From Kalmusia sp. IMI 367209 (lineage: Eukaryota > Ascomycota > Dothideomycetes > Pleosporales > Didymosphaeriaceae): a DNA stretch of 64,000 bases. The stretch lies in NCBI GenBank assembly GCA_027946365.1, contig JAPEUQ010000006.1, forward strand, positions 1,302,001 through 1,366,000, read 5' to 3'. The translations under genes and the position numbers were made by a program. Position 1 is the first letter of the stretch; the number at the start of each line of letters is the position of its first letter. Positions 1 through 11,829 of this stretch are shown here, one piece after another. The notes under the pieces are model-generated. The model had not been told where the DNA came from. It worked only from the letters and a program-made list of their open reading frames with translations, and made no database searches.

Positions 1-3000
1 TATGAGTGCATGGGCTGTACATAGAGATGGATTCGTGCATGTTGAGGAACCTGGAGGATTCAGATCGGAAGGACGGCTGGAGAGAGACACAAAGCAATAT
101 GCGTAGGCCATTCTCTAAATTATAGGCATTGTTACTATTTAACCCTAATGCAGATTGTACAGAACGCTGATTCCTCGCTTTCAGCTCACGGTAAACCTCA
201 CCGATCGCTCGTCTTGTCTTTTCGTCTGCTATTGCTATTACTAACCGGCTTGATGTGGGCATCGCTTTGCTGGGAATGTCAAATCTTATATCAATTTAAT
301 TCTTGGATTACGAAATGGAACTTGCATATCCTGATAAGGAGCGGAGGGAACAATGCTTGTTAGTAGACCCTCATTCCCGTCCTGTATCATTAGCGAAGTT
401 CAAAACTTTCCTCACGAGTTTTACATTCGTGAACCGGCATGCACTAATGTGTGCTGGCAGGCTGTTTGTAGGACCGTACGATATGAATGTTGTCCTGAGG
501 CGGAGACAAGATACTCAATGGCAAGCGTGAATAGTAGTCTGGGTGTATGCCGGTAACAATCAAGTACCCAGCCCATGTGTATGACTGGTCCCTGGTCAAA
601 CACAGTCCACGATACGTCTTCACGTTGGCACTATATGAAGAGCATGATCATATTCGGATATAACATTGATAACTTCAAACCCCATGGGTGCGAAAGATTT
701 GCCATGCTGTCACTGTAGGACATTGCTTAAACTTGAACGAAACTGAGCCTTTTTTCACCAACGTGGTCAGATGTCTTCACTCCCAATTGGTCTAACAGCA
801 GGTGGACTTGGAAAAACCACGGTCACCCAACCGACATTGACATGATCTAGAGAGATCACTACTAGTTATGTTCACGGACTTTGCTGCGCCAATGGAGTCT
901 TCCGATTTGCTCTGGATTTCTCCTCGGCAACGTATACGGGCTTGCGGATCAAACGTCCTTCCGGATAGAGAACAACGCGAATGGGGATCTGAGGCCCGAA
1001 GAATCGGGTAGAACATCTCTCCGTTGGTGTTGTTCCAAGCAACAAGGCCGATAAGTATCGGGCCGCGGATATACCAGGAAATACCGAATTGACATGAAGA
1101 TTGTGCAACACGGGCCGAGGCTAACATGAGAATTGTGTTGTGACTCACGCGATGACCTGAGCTATAGAAAGATCCAGGCAAGCCGAGTGTGGTCGGCCAG
1201 ACAGTATGTGCCCTTCGGATTCGGTCTCGCGAAGTTGATCACCCGATGTACGGCTGCAGCCTCGCTGAGAGGACGTGGCTGGCTGGCAGATGCAGACAGC
1301 GTTGCAACAGGGCAAGGAGGCGCGGGATGACCAGGATACCAGGGCCATTTCATTTACGTGCATCGGGAGATCGATGCATGTACGCGGGAGCTCTAGCCAC
1401 TCCTAGGACAAGGCTTGTGAAGGGATGTTGTGCGCAAGCAGGTGTTTTCTGGCATGCGGGCCGCACTAGTAGATGATGCGGCCGACGGTCTTGATCCATT
1501 GAATGGTGTGATTGCAGGCGTGATTGCAGTGCAGTGAAAAGCCAAGACGCCAGCCGCCAGGATGCTCCTCCACTGCACGAGCTCCCGCCGCTGTTGCAAG
1601 CCGGAGACGGGTACGAACGAGTGAACCGTGCCCTGCTCTACGCACGTCATCGTCTCCCCTGTTGGTCGCTCACCGATGTCGACTGTCAGATCGTAAGATA
1701 CGAAATGGGATGCGCCGGCCTGAGGGCGGGCGGAGCTCGCTCCAGCGATGTGTGGTTCTTGTAATCTACGCTCCAGGTGATAAACGCCGTGCCACCTGCT
1801 TGCAGATCCGGGATGGCATGCGGAGCGATGCATTCTCCAGGGTGGGCGCATTGATAGCCAGCCTGTCCCCGTCGCGATTGGTGGGGATGGCGGGCGCAAG
1901 ATATTGATGGCTTTGTGGCATTTCCACAAAGTGATGATGGCTTTTTGGCATTTTCAAACTGCTTGGTCAACGCATTCAGCGCTAACGGTTTCCTGTTGCG
2001 GACCATCGGCAACGAGCTTCCTCCGCGGGGTTCATGCGCGATCCATGCCAAAAGCAAAGACAACGCCTAGATCCAACGCTACCATCTTCACGGCATAGCA
2101 AGGCATAGCAAGGCTAACGATAGGTTCACAATCGTGCAAGACTCGGATACACGGCGCCACCTTCAAGCCCCCAATTGCTCCAGGGGCCGGAAACAACACA
2201 CACACCTCTTGAGCCTGTCGAAGCCCACGAGCACACGCACACAATCAACCCTACCATCTGCCCATCACCGCAGCCCAAAGGGCGTGCATCTCTGTCTTGC
2301 TGTAGACATGCAATCAACTCGACAATCAACGGACTCACGCACCAGAACCCTGAATGCAGGAAACCGTTTTTACAGCACAGTCCTGTGGGCCATTCACACT
2401 AACCATGCTCAGCGGTAACCCTGCAGCTGACTGCGATTTGACTGCCGCCATCTCTGGACACCCTCGTGGGCCACGGCGGTACAGGACTGCGTTTTGTTAA
2501 GCGCATCCATGGCGCTTCTGGGTTATCCATTGGCCGGGTAAGCCCAAGTTGCTTTACAGTCGAACCATAAAGCTCTCGGCCATGAAACGTGCTTTGATTG
2601 GGCTTTTCTCGGAAGAGGCGCTTCGTTAGCTCCTTAGCTAGAATTCGAGTCACGGGCGGGCTATCCGCTCATCTCGTCCGCGCAGAGGAACATGGTGAAC
2701 TACGAGTTCCGCTAGTGCGCGTGATATAGGAAGTGTGCCGCTGCAAACGCCGGTCGCCACACACATGGCATGGATGAACGGGCCGGGATAGTAGCGATGC
2801 GAGTACAAGCGATGGAGGTCATTCCAAAATAGACACATAATGCAACTGATTCGATTGTGTGGGGTAAGTGGATTGGAGGCTGCCAGCAGCCGTCGATGGC
2901 CATGGTCCAACAACCGTCGCTTATGTGTGTAGGCACGGGGGCCCAATGCACTGCCATGGCGGTCCGTATCGGCAGCGTAAGCATTCCCTTGCCCGAAGCC

Positions 3001-4606
3001 CACCAAGCGGAGTTTGTCGCGACCAGGTGGGTTCGAGGTGGCACACAGGTATGCATGTTGTGTATCGAAGGGAGATCAGCGCTACTCGTAGAAATATGCG
3101 CCGGCACTGCTGTTTTCTGGGGCTTCTGGCGTCCGCATTCGCTTCTTGTCTTTCCATAGCAATCCATCAGGACGATGCGCATTTGCTGAGATCGCTACGA
3201 CGCTTTGAACTTGAGGTTGCCTCTTCCTTTCTTGAGCCTTGTCTCATCTCCCATTGAGATTCTTGAGGCCCAAGCACTTTGCAGTGCTTGCTGTCAGTCA
3301 GCCTCGATCAAGCATACAAACATTGGCTCCGCCCCCTAAGAACACATCCTGCTATTTCCTCTCACCTAACCCGCCTCACAAAGAAAAGGCTACTGTGCAG
3401 GATAGGTGGCCCCAAGGTCGCTCCCGGCGGGACCTAGCATGGATACCAAAGGACTGGAATTGCGGATGCTGACGGGGCGGCCGTCAGTACAGCGGAGGCT
3501 ACTGCAAAGACGGGTGACCAGAATCCATCACCCAACTCAGCGTGGTTGAGCATCATGTTTTGCTAGGCTTAATCCTGCTCAGCAAAAGCATATCAGAACA
3601 CGTAGCAAGGCAGAAAGTTCGACGGTATGATCCTATGTGATCCGTACTGCTGGAGTCTGGCTAATCCGAGAGTGGGCTAGTGATGGCATCTTGGTCAACC
3701 CGGCGGCCAAAGAGTCACAACAACGTGACGCCTACGCACACCGCCAACTGCTGTCTCAAGCCCGTCTTCGTAACCATCCGTACCAATTCTGCTGCTGCGT
3801 GCACCGCCCCGTTGTTGCAAGCATACGCTACAACGCATCTTCCCCCACTCGTGGATCGTAACCATCCGAAGCACGTTACGATCGTTGCCTTTCCACAATT
3901 ACGCGCTTGCTGCTATTCCAGGGAAAGTGAGGCATCCTCTGGTACACCCCTTACTTATTATCGGCACCGACCCAGTAAGACGTCGAGAGCGAGAACACTC
4001 AAGAGTTTACCGACCAGACAAAAAGAGCCGCGTCCCTTAGTAAGCATCCTCCAAGCAGCCTCCGTTTCTGTTTGCACTTGACGGGGGGGACTACACCAGC
4101 GGCACCGCGGTGCAAAGCGGCGCAGCCATCCCATCCTTGCGGGCGGATTTTCTCTTAAAACTGGTCTCGTTGACAGAAGGTAATCTTGGCAGGTCGTACT
4201 CAGCCTGGTCCGGCCAGCACATCGTCTACCTCTACCGCGTTCACCGCCCCTCATTGACGGCTGCCTATCATTTCCGGCTCTTCTCCTGTCATCTCTTGCA
4301 CGGCGCTCACTTTACGTTCGTCTTCGTCGTGCCTCCAGGGTGCATCAGCGTGCGAAGTCCCTGGTCTCTGTATAGCGACGCCCTCTTGACCATCGGGATA
4401 CTACTGAGAAGAAACGTCGAAGTCTTGACCCTATCCTGCTCTTGATTGTTGTTATCAAGCCCAGACGAAACCTCAAAACCTGCGGTAGCAACATCACACC
4501 GTCCACGCTGCCTGAGAACGGAGGTCGGCCTCCGCGAGCCTTTGAGAAAACCTATCGACTTGTTTCTCCGACAAGCTCTCCGGGGCCTCAACCGTCCTGC
4601 GACCAG
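1..4606. other. Gene-poor region, no gene supported
   Basis: Open frames here are short, overlap on both strands and resemble no family I know. A short direct repeat (ggcatagcaa, about two and a half copies) lies near 2094-2115, and a partly repeated 'gatggctttttggcatt' phrase lies near 1905-1955. I see no terminal repeats or transposase remnant. It may be intergenic DNA or an old decayed insertion. Confidence 0.5.
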
Positions 4607-5568
4607 ATGAGCCGTTTTACGATGCCATATGACAAGCCCAGTCGGCCATCCTCACTGGACAGAGCGCCTGATTATTTCGCTTCGGAATCCATTTGGGCAG
4701 CGTCGAATATGCTGTACGTCCAGAGTCCCTTGAGTCAAGCTCCCGTATGGGAAAGCCTACAAGATCCAGAGTCGCACCAGATACGACTAGACCTGTTACA
4801 AGAGGCGTCAATGCCTATCCAAAGGCCAATAGCAACGGAGCCCTTATTGCCCAATCAATTTGATGTGGGTAATGACTTGCAAGCACCATAGTCGTAACTA
4901 ACCATGAGACCAGAATGACCCGTCAAACGGTTCAGCCAGCATCGAGAACCCGGACTTGAAATCGTACTGTTCGCCCAGCAACCACCGCACGCCCATGCCC
5001 TCCACTTCAACTTCCTCGCGGTTCGATGGAAGAGACAGGATGCCACAAGAGTGGCTCCCTGTGCCCAGGATACCGGCGGGAATCGGTAAGCCTTTTCTTC
5101 CGCGCACAAGAAGTACCCCGACAAGGCAATCGATGCTCAAAGTGTTATCAGATCACAATCGGCGTTCAACGCATCCACCTGGCCTGTGAGTCTCATCAAG
5201 ATACATCCATCCTGCAAATTCTGAAGAGAAACAGTTCGTCTCCTCATGAACAACGCGCATGCACGTCGCCCCACTCTCAGCGACGTTCGCCTCATCAAAC
5301 GAGGGAAAATTCTTCCCCCGAGAGTAGATCATCGTCCGCTTCGGATACAGTGAACTGCATTGTGTGTGGCAAGAAATATACCGGAAGTTATAGCAAGGGT
5401 AATTTAGCTCGACACCGACGCCATAAACACGGGGGCAGGGAGCAGGTCTACCCGTGCGAGGAGCCTGGATGTGTTCAAACGTTCAGAAGACAGGATGCTC
5501 GCCTGAAGCATTACCGAAAGCATCATTTCTGGCGCGCGCCCGACCCTCCAGTCTCTCGAAAATACTGA
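4607..5568 (+). CDS. C2H2 zinc-finger protein (small, hypothetical)
   Basis: Likely a nuclear DNA-binding protein. The C-terminal part has two C2H2-type fingers. The first begins CIVCGKKYTG and contains GNLARHRRHKH. The second begins YPCEEPGCVQTF and ends LKHYRKHH. The N-terminal part is Ser/Pro-rich and low in complexity, as in many fungal regulators. My model is three exons, 4607-4864, 4914-5085 and 5126-5568, giving about 290 aa. The first intron uses donor gtgggt. The second intron could instead end at 5200, because both acceptors keep the frame. The start is the first ATG in a frame that is open further upstream, so an extra 5' exon is possible. The fingers are seen directly; the exon joins are inferred. 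No target can be named. Confidence 0.6.
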
Positions 5569-8500
5569 TCACGTTCCGACTATCCGGTCTTGTGTATGGC
5601 CTTCGCTCCGATAACATCGTCTCTTGCAACTCATTGAGGATAAAGCGGTGATCCTGATGGCCAGTACTAGGAGGCAACCTTCGTAGGATTGATGACCAAA
5701 ATTGTAAAGGAAAGGTAGATCAACGAAGCCAACGACACCAACTCCAAACATTGTGCCTTTCAGCAAGCAACATCATTCGTGTACCCTCTGGTTCTTCTCT
5801 TGCGGCATACCCTGATCCGTTATATACGAGACACCCTCAATATTTCATCTCAACCGTGTCGGGTTTCTCCTTCTTGTACCAACGTTGCTCAGACGAAGAA
5901 TTCCTAGGTTGTCACTCGCACCTTGTCCAAGCGTGATGGGCATGCGTGGGATGGGGTGGCAGCGTGTGTAGATGGCGGTTCCGTTGATATTATTATTTCG
6001 TTCGAGTGTCGCAGGTGTCTCTGTCGTCGATGTAGGTGTACTTCGGTGGGGGTCGCCATGGTATGGTCGACCCTAGCCTCGGTGGTTGGGAGCTGCTAGG
6101 CAGCGGTCGATATGCAGGTAGAGGTTTCAGCTTGTCAAGAATGCTGGGAAGGGGTTGGAGACTGTGCGAGTGGGAAATCGAGTCTCATTGCTGTCAAGAG
6201 CTATCCTTCATCGTGTCGGTGATTGCTTGTGCACGTTGATGCTAGAGGGTTGTTGTTCACGGTGAAGTTGAACTAAGCAGTAAGCTTAGACCAGAAACGA
6301 ACGGATGTTTTATGGCTTTAGCCTCCTTAGTCTAGGACTGTTTCCACGGTACCGACTCATGTCGCAACATCGCTTTTGAAGCACCTGCTGCTCGCATATC
6401 CTCTGGGGCTGACGCGTCATCATATCAAGGTCTTACTTTGCTGCATCGTCCTACCTGTTCGATGATGATCCTGGTCCGCTCTGCACTGTCGCCTCCTGAG
6501 ACTCCTTTGACGGTTCTTGAACGCCACGAACAGAACTTGTCGGACGGGTGATGGGACCAGAATACCTCAAGTACAGATGAGGGGCGGCGGCTGTGCAACA
6601 CAAACTCCATGCTCGGATGCTGTGATCCCGGTCTCAGAGTGTTTCGTTTCGATCTATCCACCTTGGAGAGTTACCACCGCACAGACCACTCGAAGGAATG
6701 CCAGGTGGTGTGTGCAACATGATCTGAATATAGTCGATAGGATGGAGAAAAGGCAATATGGATTCTTTAAAAAAGGCTGAGCGAGTTTTATCATGGTCGA
6801 TAGCGGTGAGCTGTATGCGTTACTCCCATCTTCGTTTGACAATGATCCGAGCGCGAAAAAGCATTAAGGTGGCAATGTGCGAATGGAGCAAGTACACGCG
6901 TCTAGCCCGAATTAGTTGTCGTTTTGCCAGTCGGTCTCAATGCTTGACCTCTTTCATGTGATGGGCCTTTGTATTATCTTGATAGGTCTACGCGTTCTGT
7001 CGCGTAAACATCTGAGAAAACCCATACCAGCTGGCCACGCACAACCAGCGAAGCACAGATATTCTTGGGGCTCTGAGATACTTAAGCAATCCCAGTCTGT
7101 CATAATACGGTGAACACCATCTCCGAAAAAGTCACAAGGGCCACTAACGGACCTTAGCAGGCAAATAGTGAATCCGCTAACAAGTCTTTTGATCCTGATG
7201 ACTACACACACCTACCAGCGATTTTTCTTCCTTTATTAGTTTATGCACATAATCTAGTAATCAAGCTTGCATACACTACGACGTGCTAGTGTCTTGATTT
7301 TGCCTTTATCAACGTAAGGGATGGCGAAGCCACATAGATGACGAAGCTCCATGACTCAAGACACAACCACTTGCGGTATCTATTCTTTCCATTGATTTCG
7401 ACACCTTGGAATATAATACGTAGTTCGGGAATCTCCAAAATTTCATTCGCAGGGCGACCATTCCGACGCATTACTGCGCCTCACATTTCGACTTCCGCCA
7501 CCACATCCGGAGGTACGCGAAGGATTATCACTGCAAGCCAAAAGAAATAATAAGTGTAATGGCCACTTGATGAGTTATCGTTTTCAACTCTCAATACTTA
7601 GATGAGTGCTCGTCTGCAGTTAAAGTTTGACTCGCCTGGTAATTGCATGCGCGACCTGCAGGCCATGCAGCCTGACGCTAGCGGAAAGTGATGCCTGAAC
7701 CTATGAAGTAATATTCTCCGTGCTCAGCGAAAACACTCAATACTAATCGGCTCCAAGATATGACTGCCCAGCCTCTCGTGCTCCAACTTTCTGACTCATC
7801 TCACTCTCCTTTACACCTCATGATCAAGGTCAGATAACTTCACGCAGAGCGGTCAACGTCCGAGGGCATCGACACCCAATGCGCGATTAACAGCTCAGCT
7901 ACACCGGTCAAGCAAGTCAAGCGACTGCGGTTCCAGCGCTATTTTGTCTCGACCCGTTGATTTGATGCCGTCCTCCACACGATAATGGTCCCACCACCTT
8001 CAAGCCTAACACTACCTTGTCGCCATACTTTTCTTTGGGTGTATCCCAAGCTATACTATTGCTTTCGAAGCCAATAGACTAGAAAGCCACAATGCCCTGG
8101 ACGGATCGAATGCACAACACTTGCAGCCTATACCGTTCCGACTTTCGCGATGCACTGACATCTGGCGCATCACCACATGCAGATTTCGTGTACCTGAATC
8201 GTATCTAGCTGATACGCCCTATTACATACGGACCCTCGACGCCTCTTCATGCCCAACTTTTCTTGTCAGTCGCGCGATTACAGCTCGGTGCAGGCCCTCA
8301 CGATAGTGTAGACGGTGTGGCTAGAGCTCCCAAAGCGCCTCCGATCCTGTCTGCCATGTGAACCTGCATCAACACCCAGCGAACACGTATGGTCAGCTTT
8401 ACCGTTTCTTGAGCCAGTATTTGTATGCGCTTAATTTAATCCTGTGTACTTCATGAGCCATATACCCCGATCAGGATAAAATCAACGAATGTTGTTGAGG

Positions 8501-8726
8501 GTCTCGCCTTCTATACGTACGTCAAGATAAGCTTTGCTGTCGTTATTAAATCGAAACGTGTAATGAGTTCACGAATGTCAGACTCCGAGCACCTACGTTG
8601 TACTACACCATGAATATCCTCCAATTATATACCATGGGAAAATCCATCTCGACGTGCGCCGATGATCCGTCTCACCCTCAATCTCTGACCGCCACCCATG
8701 ACAGGCGTTGTCTGACTGTCAACGGG
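5569..8726. other. Intergenic, nothing recognised
   Basis: About 3.1 kb between the zinc-finger gene and the 3' end of the RING gene. No frame is long or family-like on either strand, and I see no RNA gene or repeat structure. Confidence 0.5.
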
Positions 8727-10031
8727 CTAACGCCCATTTTGATCAACTCTGCTCTTCCTCGATCTTGCACCTAGCACCCCAAGATTCATGTTCCGTGAGC
8801 CGATGTTCGCTCCGACCGGTTGCCGCGTCAGAGGTGAGGCTTGATACGATGGACCTACGCCGACATTCACGAAGGTGTCGTGACGTGCACCACCTAGGAC
8901 GGGGATCTGACTTCTGGCTCCTTGAACATGCCGTGGCGTGCCGATGGATGCTGATTCTGCGTCTCTGTGAGCGAAAGCTAGAAAAATAAGGATTTGGCAA
9001 CGCCATGGGTATCATACGGCCAGTGTGCGTCCGGCTGCCATAAACGCGTGCCTGCAATTGAGAGTGCCATTGCGGACCGATACCAACACCGCTCTTTTGC
9101 TGGCCACTACTATCAGAGCTCCCGCTACCAGCACGATTATGTGATCGTTCTTCGCCATTCTGTTGGCCCTTGGCGAGCTGACTGAGATTCGCGGCGCCTG
9201 ATCGTGCACCTGGAAGTTTATCAACGAAACGATCACCTCGAACTGTATGTAAGGCGAATTCAGCTTCGTCTCCAGCAGCGCTTGCAACGTGGCCCGCCAT
9301 GACTTGGGCTTTGAGCGACTGGTATAACTTCTGGGTTTGCTGTTGCGCTTTGCTTTTATCTCTGAATGCGTCCTGTGCTAAATCAATACATGAAGAGCGT
9401 GCGCTGTTTGGTATGAACACCTGAGATTACGTACCACCAACTCCTGGTTCTTTTGTTCAAGAGACGCCTGTTCTTCGTGCATTGCTACAGATTGTATAAG
9501 TTCCCAGATCAACAACGATGTCGGCTGTTGCTACACAGACCTTGTAGCTTGTCTTGCAGCGACTTGATCTGAGTGTTGGCATCGTATATAAGCTGATCCA
9601 TGCTCTGACTCAAGTTTGCGTATTTCTCGGTCAATGACTTCGCTAGATGTTCTTGATAAATGACCTCTTGCGACGCTTGATAGCTGTAGAACGCGAGACC
9701 TCTACTAGCGCACTCCATAATGATCGTTGGACTTAGGCCGCTGAGGACACTCGTCTTGTAATCTTCTGCCGGGTTGAGCAAAGCGACGACAACGTCATCG
9801 GGGTTGATGAGCTGCGTCTGGCAAGCTGGACATATCCTGTTCCCGCTGGATGATCGCGAAAGGCCTGTAGTATCGGCGCAGTGGACGCAGAAGACGTGGC
9901 TATCACTCAGATTAGTGACAAAGTGGAAAGTACGGAGCAAGCAATGCGATTCACCTGCAGGTCGTCACCACAGCTTGATCATGAAGCTGGGTGCGGCACT
10001 TCAAGTTGTTACACTTCAACACGATCTCCAT
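8727..10031 (-). CDS. hei10: HEI10/CCNB1IP1-like RING E3 ligase (meiotic crossover factor)
   Basis: The N-terminus is a RING of the HEI10/Zip3 class, starting at residue 7: C7-x4-C12-x12-C25-x3-H29-x2-C32-x2-C35-x15-C51-x2-C54. It is followed by a long predicted coiled coil (about residues 85-190) and a Gly/Ser/Arg-rich tail. This order is that of the HEI10 family, which marks crossover sites on meiotic chromosomes and acts as a SUMO/ubiquitin ligase. Five exons read on the minus strand give 365 aa: 10031-9955, 9905-9541, 9484-9435, 9372-9018 and 8977-8727. All four introns are 40-62 bp GT-AG and every phase closes. The first intron falls inside the RING, between the third Cys and the His. 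The family call rests on domain order and RING spacing. A different RING/coiled-coil protein is possible but less likely. Confidence 0.75.
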
Positions 10032-10261
10032 TGAGGAAGATGTACATGGGGACAGTGAGATGAAGTGGATCAAAGAGAACAAATCCTGTCCTGGCTGTAG
10101 CAGAAAATGCAAGCGCGTAGTATTGATCGTGCGTGGTGCGAGGGAAGGCACGATAGCCTGCTTTACATCCACCTCTCACCAATTGCAAGCGGCAGGCGTT
10201 CGAAAATTTGACACTGCAACATAGGCCTTGTAACTCGTTGCGGTCTTCATTGAGTTCTCAT

Positions 10262-11134
10262 TCATCTGAACCACCAGTTCACCGAGGCATTCGCGTTCGC
10301 ACCATAGCCATAGACAGCGTGCCACCAGCCCAGAGGTATAAATAAGCCGTCACCACTCTCCAAACTAGCCTCTACACCATTAGCAGGCACACCACTGGAT
10401 TCATCCTCATTCCAGACTGCCTTCTGTAACCTATCCTTCTCCTCTCCTTCCATCATTTCTTCACCCCGCATATGTGCGTGACCTTTATTTGTCCTCATTC
10501 GCTCGTAGAGGAACCTGCCGTCCTTCGGTTTCATGAGACGAATGACCTTTTGACCGACGAGTTGTACGAAGAGATTTGGGTTCGGGTCGCGATGCAACGG
10601 TGTATTCGTCGGCGGTCGACCCATCCAGAGGCTCGAGGCATAGATGTCTCCACGACCGATGCGAGAGATTAGGTCGGGCACTGGTAGGTCGTTCTGCAAT
10701 TCGGAGGGTAGGTCGCCAAGGGAGCACTGCGCAAGGTACAGCTGCTGCGATCGATCTTCGCTTGACATGTGAGCCAGAAGGAGGGACAATGGAGCTTCAA
10801 TACGCTCAAAGGTCGACGTCTTTATATGACTTAACGTGGTGTCGTGATGGCGCGTAAGCTCCAAAGGCACCATCAAAGAGCCGTGCCGGCCCAGATACGA
10901 GACATTCGGCTCATGATGCGATGCATACTGCTCAGGGCAATCGACGGCTCGGAACCATTTCTTGATAGCTGGGGTATCGACGAATTGTTTGGGGAACACT
11001 GTTGGCTCACTCAGATCCAAGCTCGCCACGTCCGCAATAGCGCCAATGAATGTTTTGGCCGGGGTGAAACGACTGTTCGACGATATCGAGCGTGAACTCA
11101 GAGCTGTATACAATGCTCTCCGCCTTCTCAACAT
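10262..11134 (-). CDS. JmjC/cupin-domain 2-oxoglutarate oxygenase, probably mitochondrial
   Basis: A single exon of 290 aa. The start is the ATG that begins MLRRRRALYT. The Arg/Ser-rich, acid-free first 25 residues look like a mitochondrial presequence. The C-terminal half is a JmjC-like (cupin_8) fold. The Fe-binding facial triad is visible as H181-x-D183 (in PLHRDPNPN) and H272 (in PLGWWHAVYG). A Lys in VIRLMKP can serve for 2-oxoglutarate binding, as in FIH/JMJD5-type hydroxylases. Such small JmjC proteins hydroxylate protein or RNA-associated substrates rather than demethylate histones; the substrate here is unknown. It is divergent from prefoldin subunit 5 across about 156 bp. The frame stays open slightly upstream through a TTG codon, but the ATG fits the targeting peptide. 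Confidence 0.8.
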   Translation of the reverse strand: MLRRRRALYTALSSRSISSNSRFTPAKTFIGAIADVASLDLSEPTVFPKQFVDTPAIKKWFRAVDCPEQYASHHEPNVSYLGRHGSLMVPLELTRHHDTTLSHIKTSTFERIEAPLSLLLAHMSSEDRSQQLYLAQCSLGDLPSELQNDLPVPDLISRIGRGDIYASSLWMGRPPTNTPLHRDPNPNLFVQLVGQKVIRLMKPKDGRFLYERMRTNKGHAHMRGEEMMEGEEKDRLQKAVWNEDESSGVPANGVEASLESGDGLFIPLGWWHAVYGYGANANASVNWWFR

Positions 11135-11290
11135 AAGGAACGTGGTCAATGGAGGTGACGCGCTGCGAAGGAGAAAGCGCCCAAGCTCCGGTCGGCAAAG
11201 CCAAGAGCCTCCCCCACAGGAAAGTTTCGGCGGGGCAGGCGTTCACCACTCTGCCTGCGAGGCTCAACTGCGCCCGAGAAAATACCAGCA
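11135..11290. promoter_or_regulatory. Shared divergent promoter, JmjC protein / prefoldin 5
   Basis: Only about 156 bp separates the two divergent start codons, so both promoters must lie here or overlap the opposite 5' end. No specific factor site was recognised. Confidence 0.5.
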
Positions 11291-11829
11291 ATGGCGACGA
11301 AGCAAGCACAGAAGCAGCCTGGCCAGAGTGAGTCCTGTCTCATCCTTGAATTGGCCCACTAGCTGACCCATACGTAGTCGAAATTACGTCGCTACCCGTA
11401 CCGCAGCTCCAGGAGTTAAAAACGCAGCTCGATCGCGAACTTGAGCACTTGACCACCTCCTTCCAGTCCCTCCGAACGGCACAGTCCAAGTTCCGCGACT
11501 GTCTGAAATCAATTTCTCAGGGAGTCAATTCGAGCACCGCCGACAAACCCCTCCTCGTCCCGCTCACGTCTTCCTTATACGTTCCCGGCCGCCTTACCTC
11601 ATCCACCCACGTACTCATCGACATCGGTACGGGCTTCTTCGTCGAGAAGAGCACCGGCGATGCAACCGATTTCTATAATCGAAAGGTCAAGGATCTTGGA
11701 GATAGCTTGAAGGACTTGGAGGGCGTCATCAACGGCAAAGCGAACAATGTCAGGATGGTGGAAGAAGTCATTCGTGTCAAGGTCCTTAGTGCACAGGAGA
11801 GCAATCAGAAGGACGCCCCAGGCAGCTGA
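11291..11829 (+). CDS. gim5: Prefoldin subunit 5 (Gim5)
   Basis: An alpha-type prefoldin subunit, part of the cytosolic hexamer that passes nascent actin and tubulin to the CCT chaperonin. Two exons, 11291-11327 and 11378-11829, encode 162 aa, the usual length for the family. The 50-bp intron splits an Ile codon and ends in acgtag. The protein has the expected N- and C-terminal helices (LQELKTQLDRELEHLTTS and an MVEEVIRVKV-type end) flanking the beta-hairpin core with PLTSSLYVPG and the DIGTGFFVEKS strand typical of subunit 5. A short charged tail follows. The start is the only ATG before the intron and lies within 160 bp of the divergent JmjC gene. The identification is firm. Confidence 0.92.

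Noticed and set aside
11007..11309. Minus-strand frame overlapping the JmjC 5' end and prefoldin exon 1
   Set aside because: It lies in another frame than the JmjC core, begins with GTG and lacks a splice path that improves the protein.
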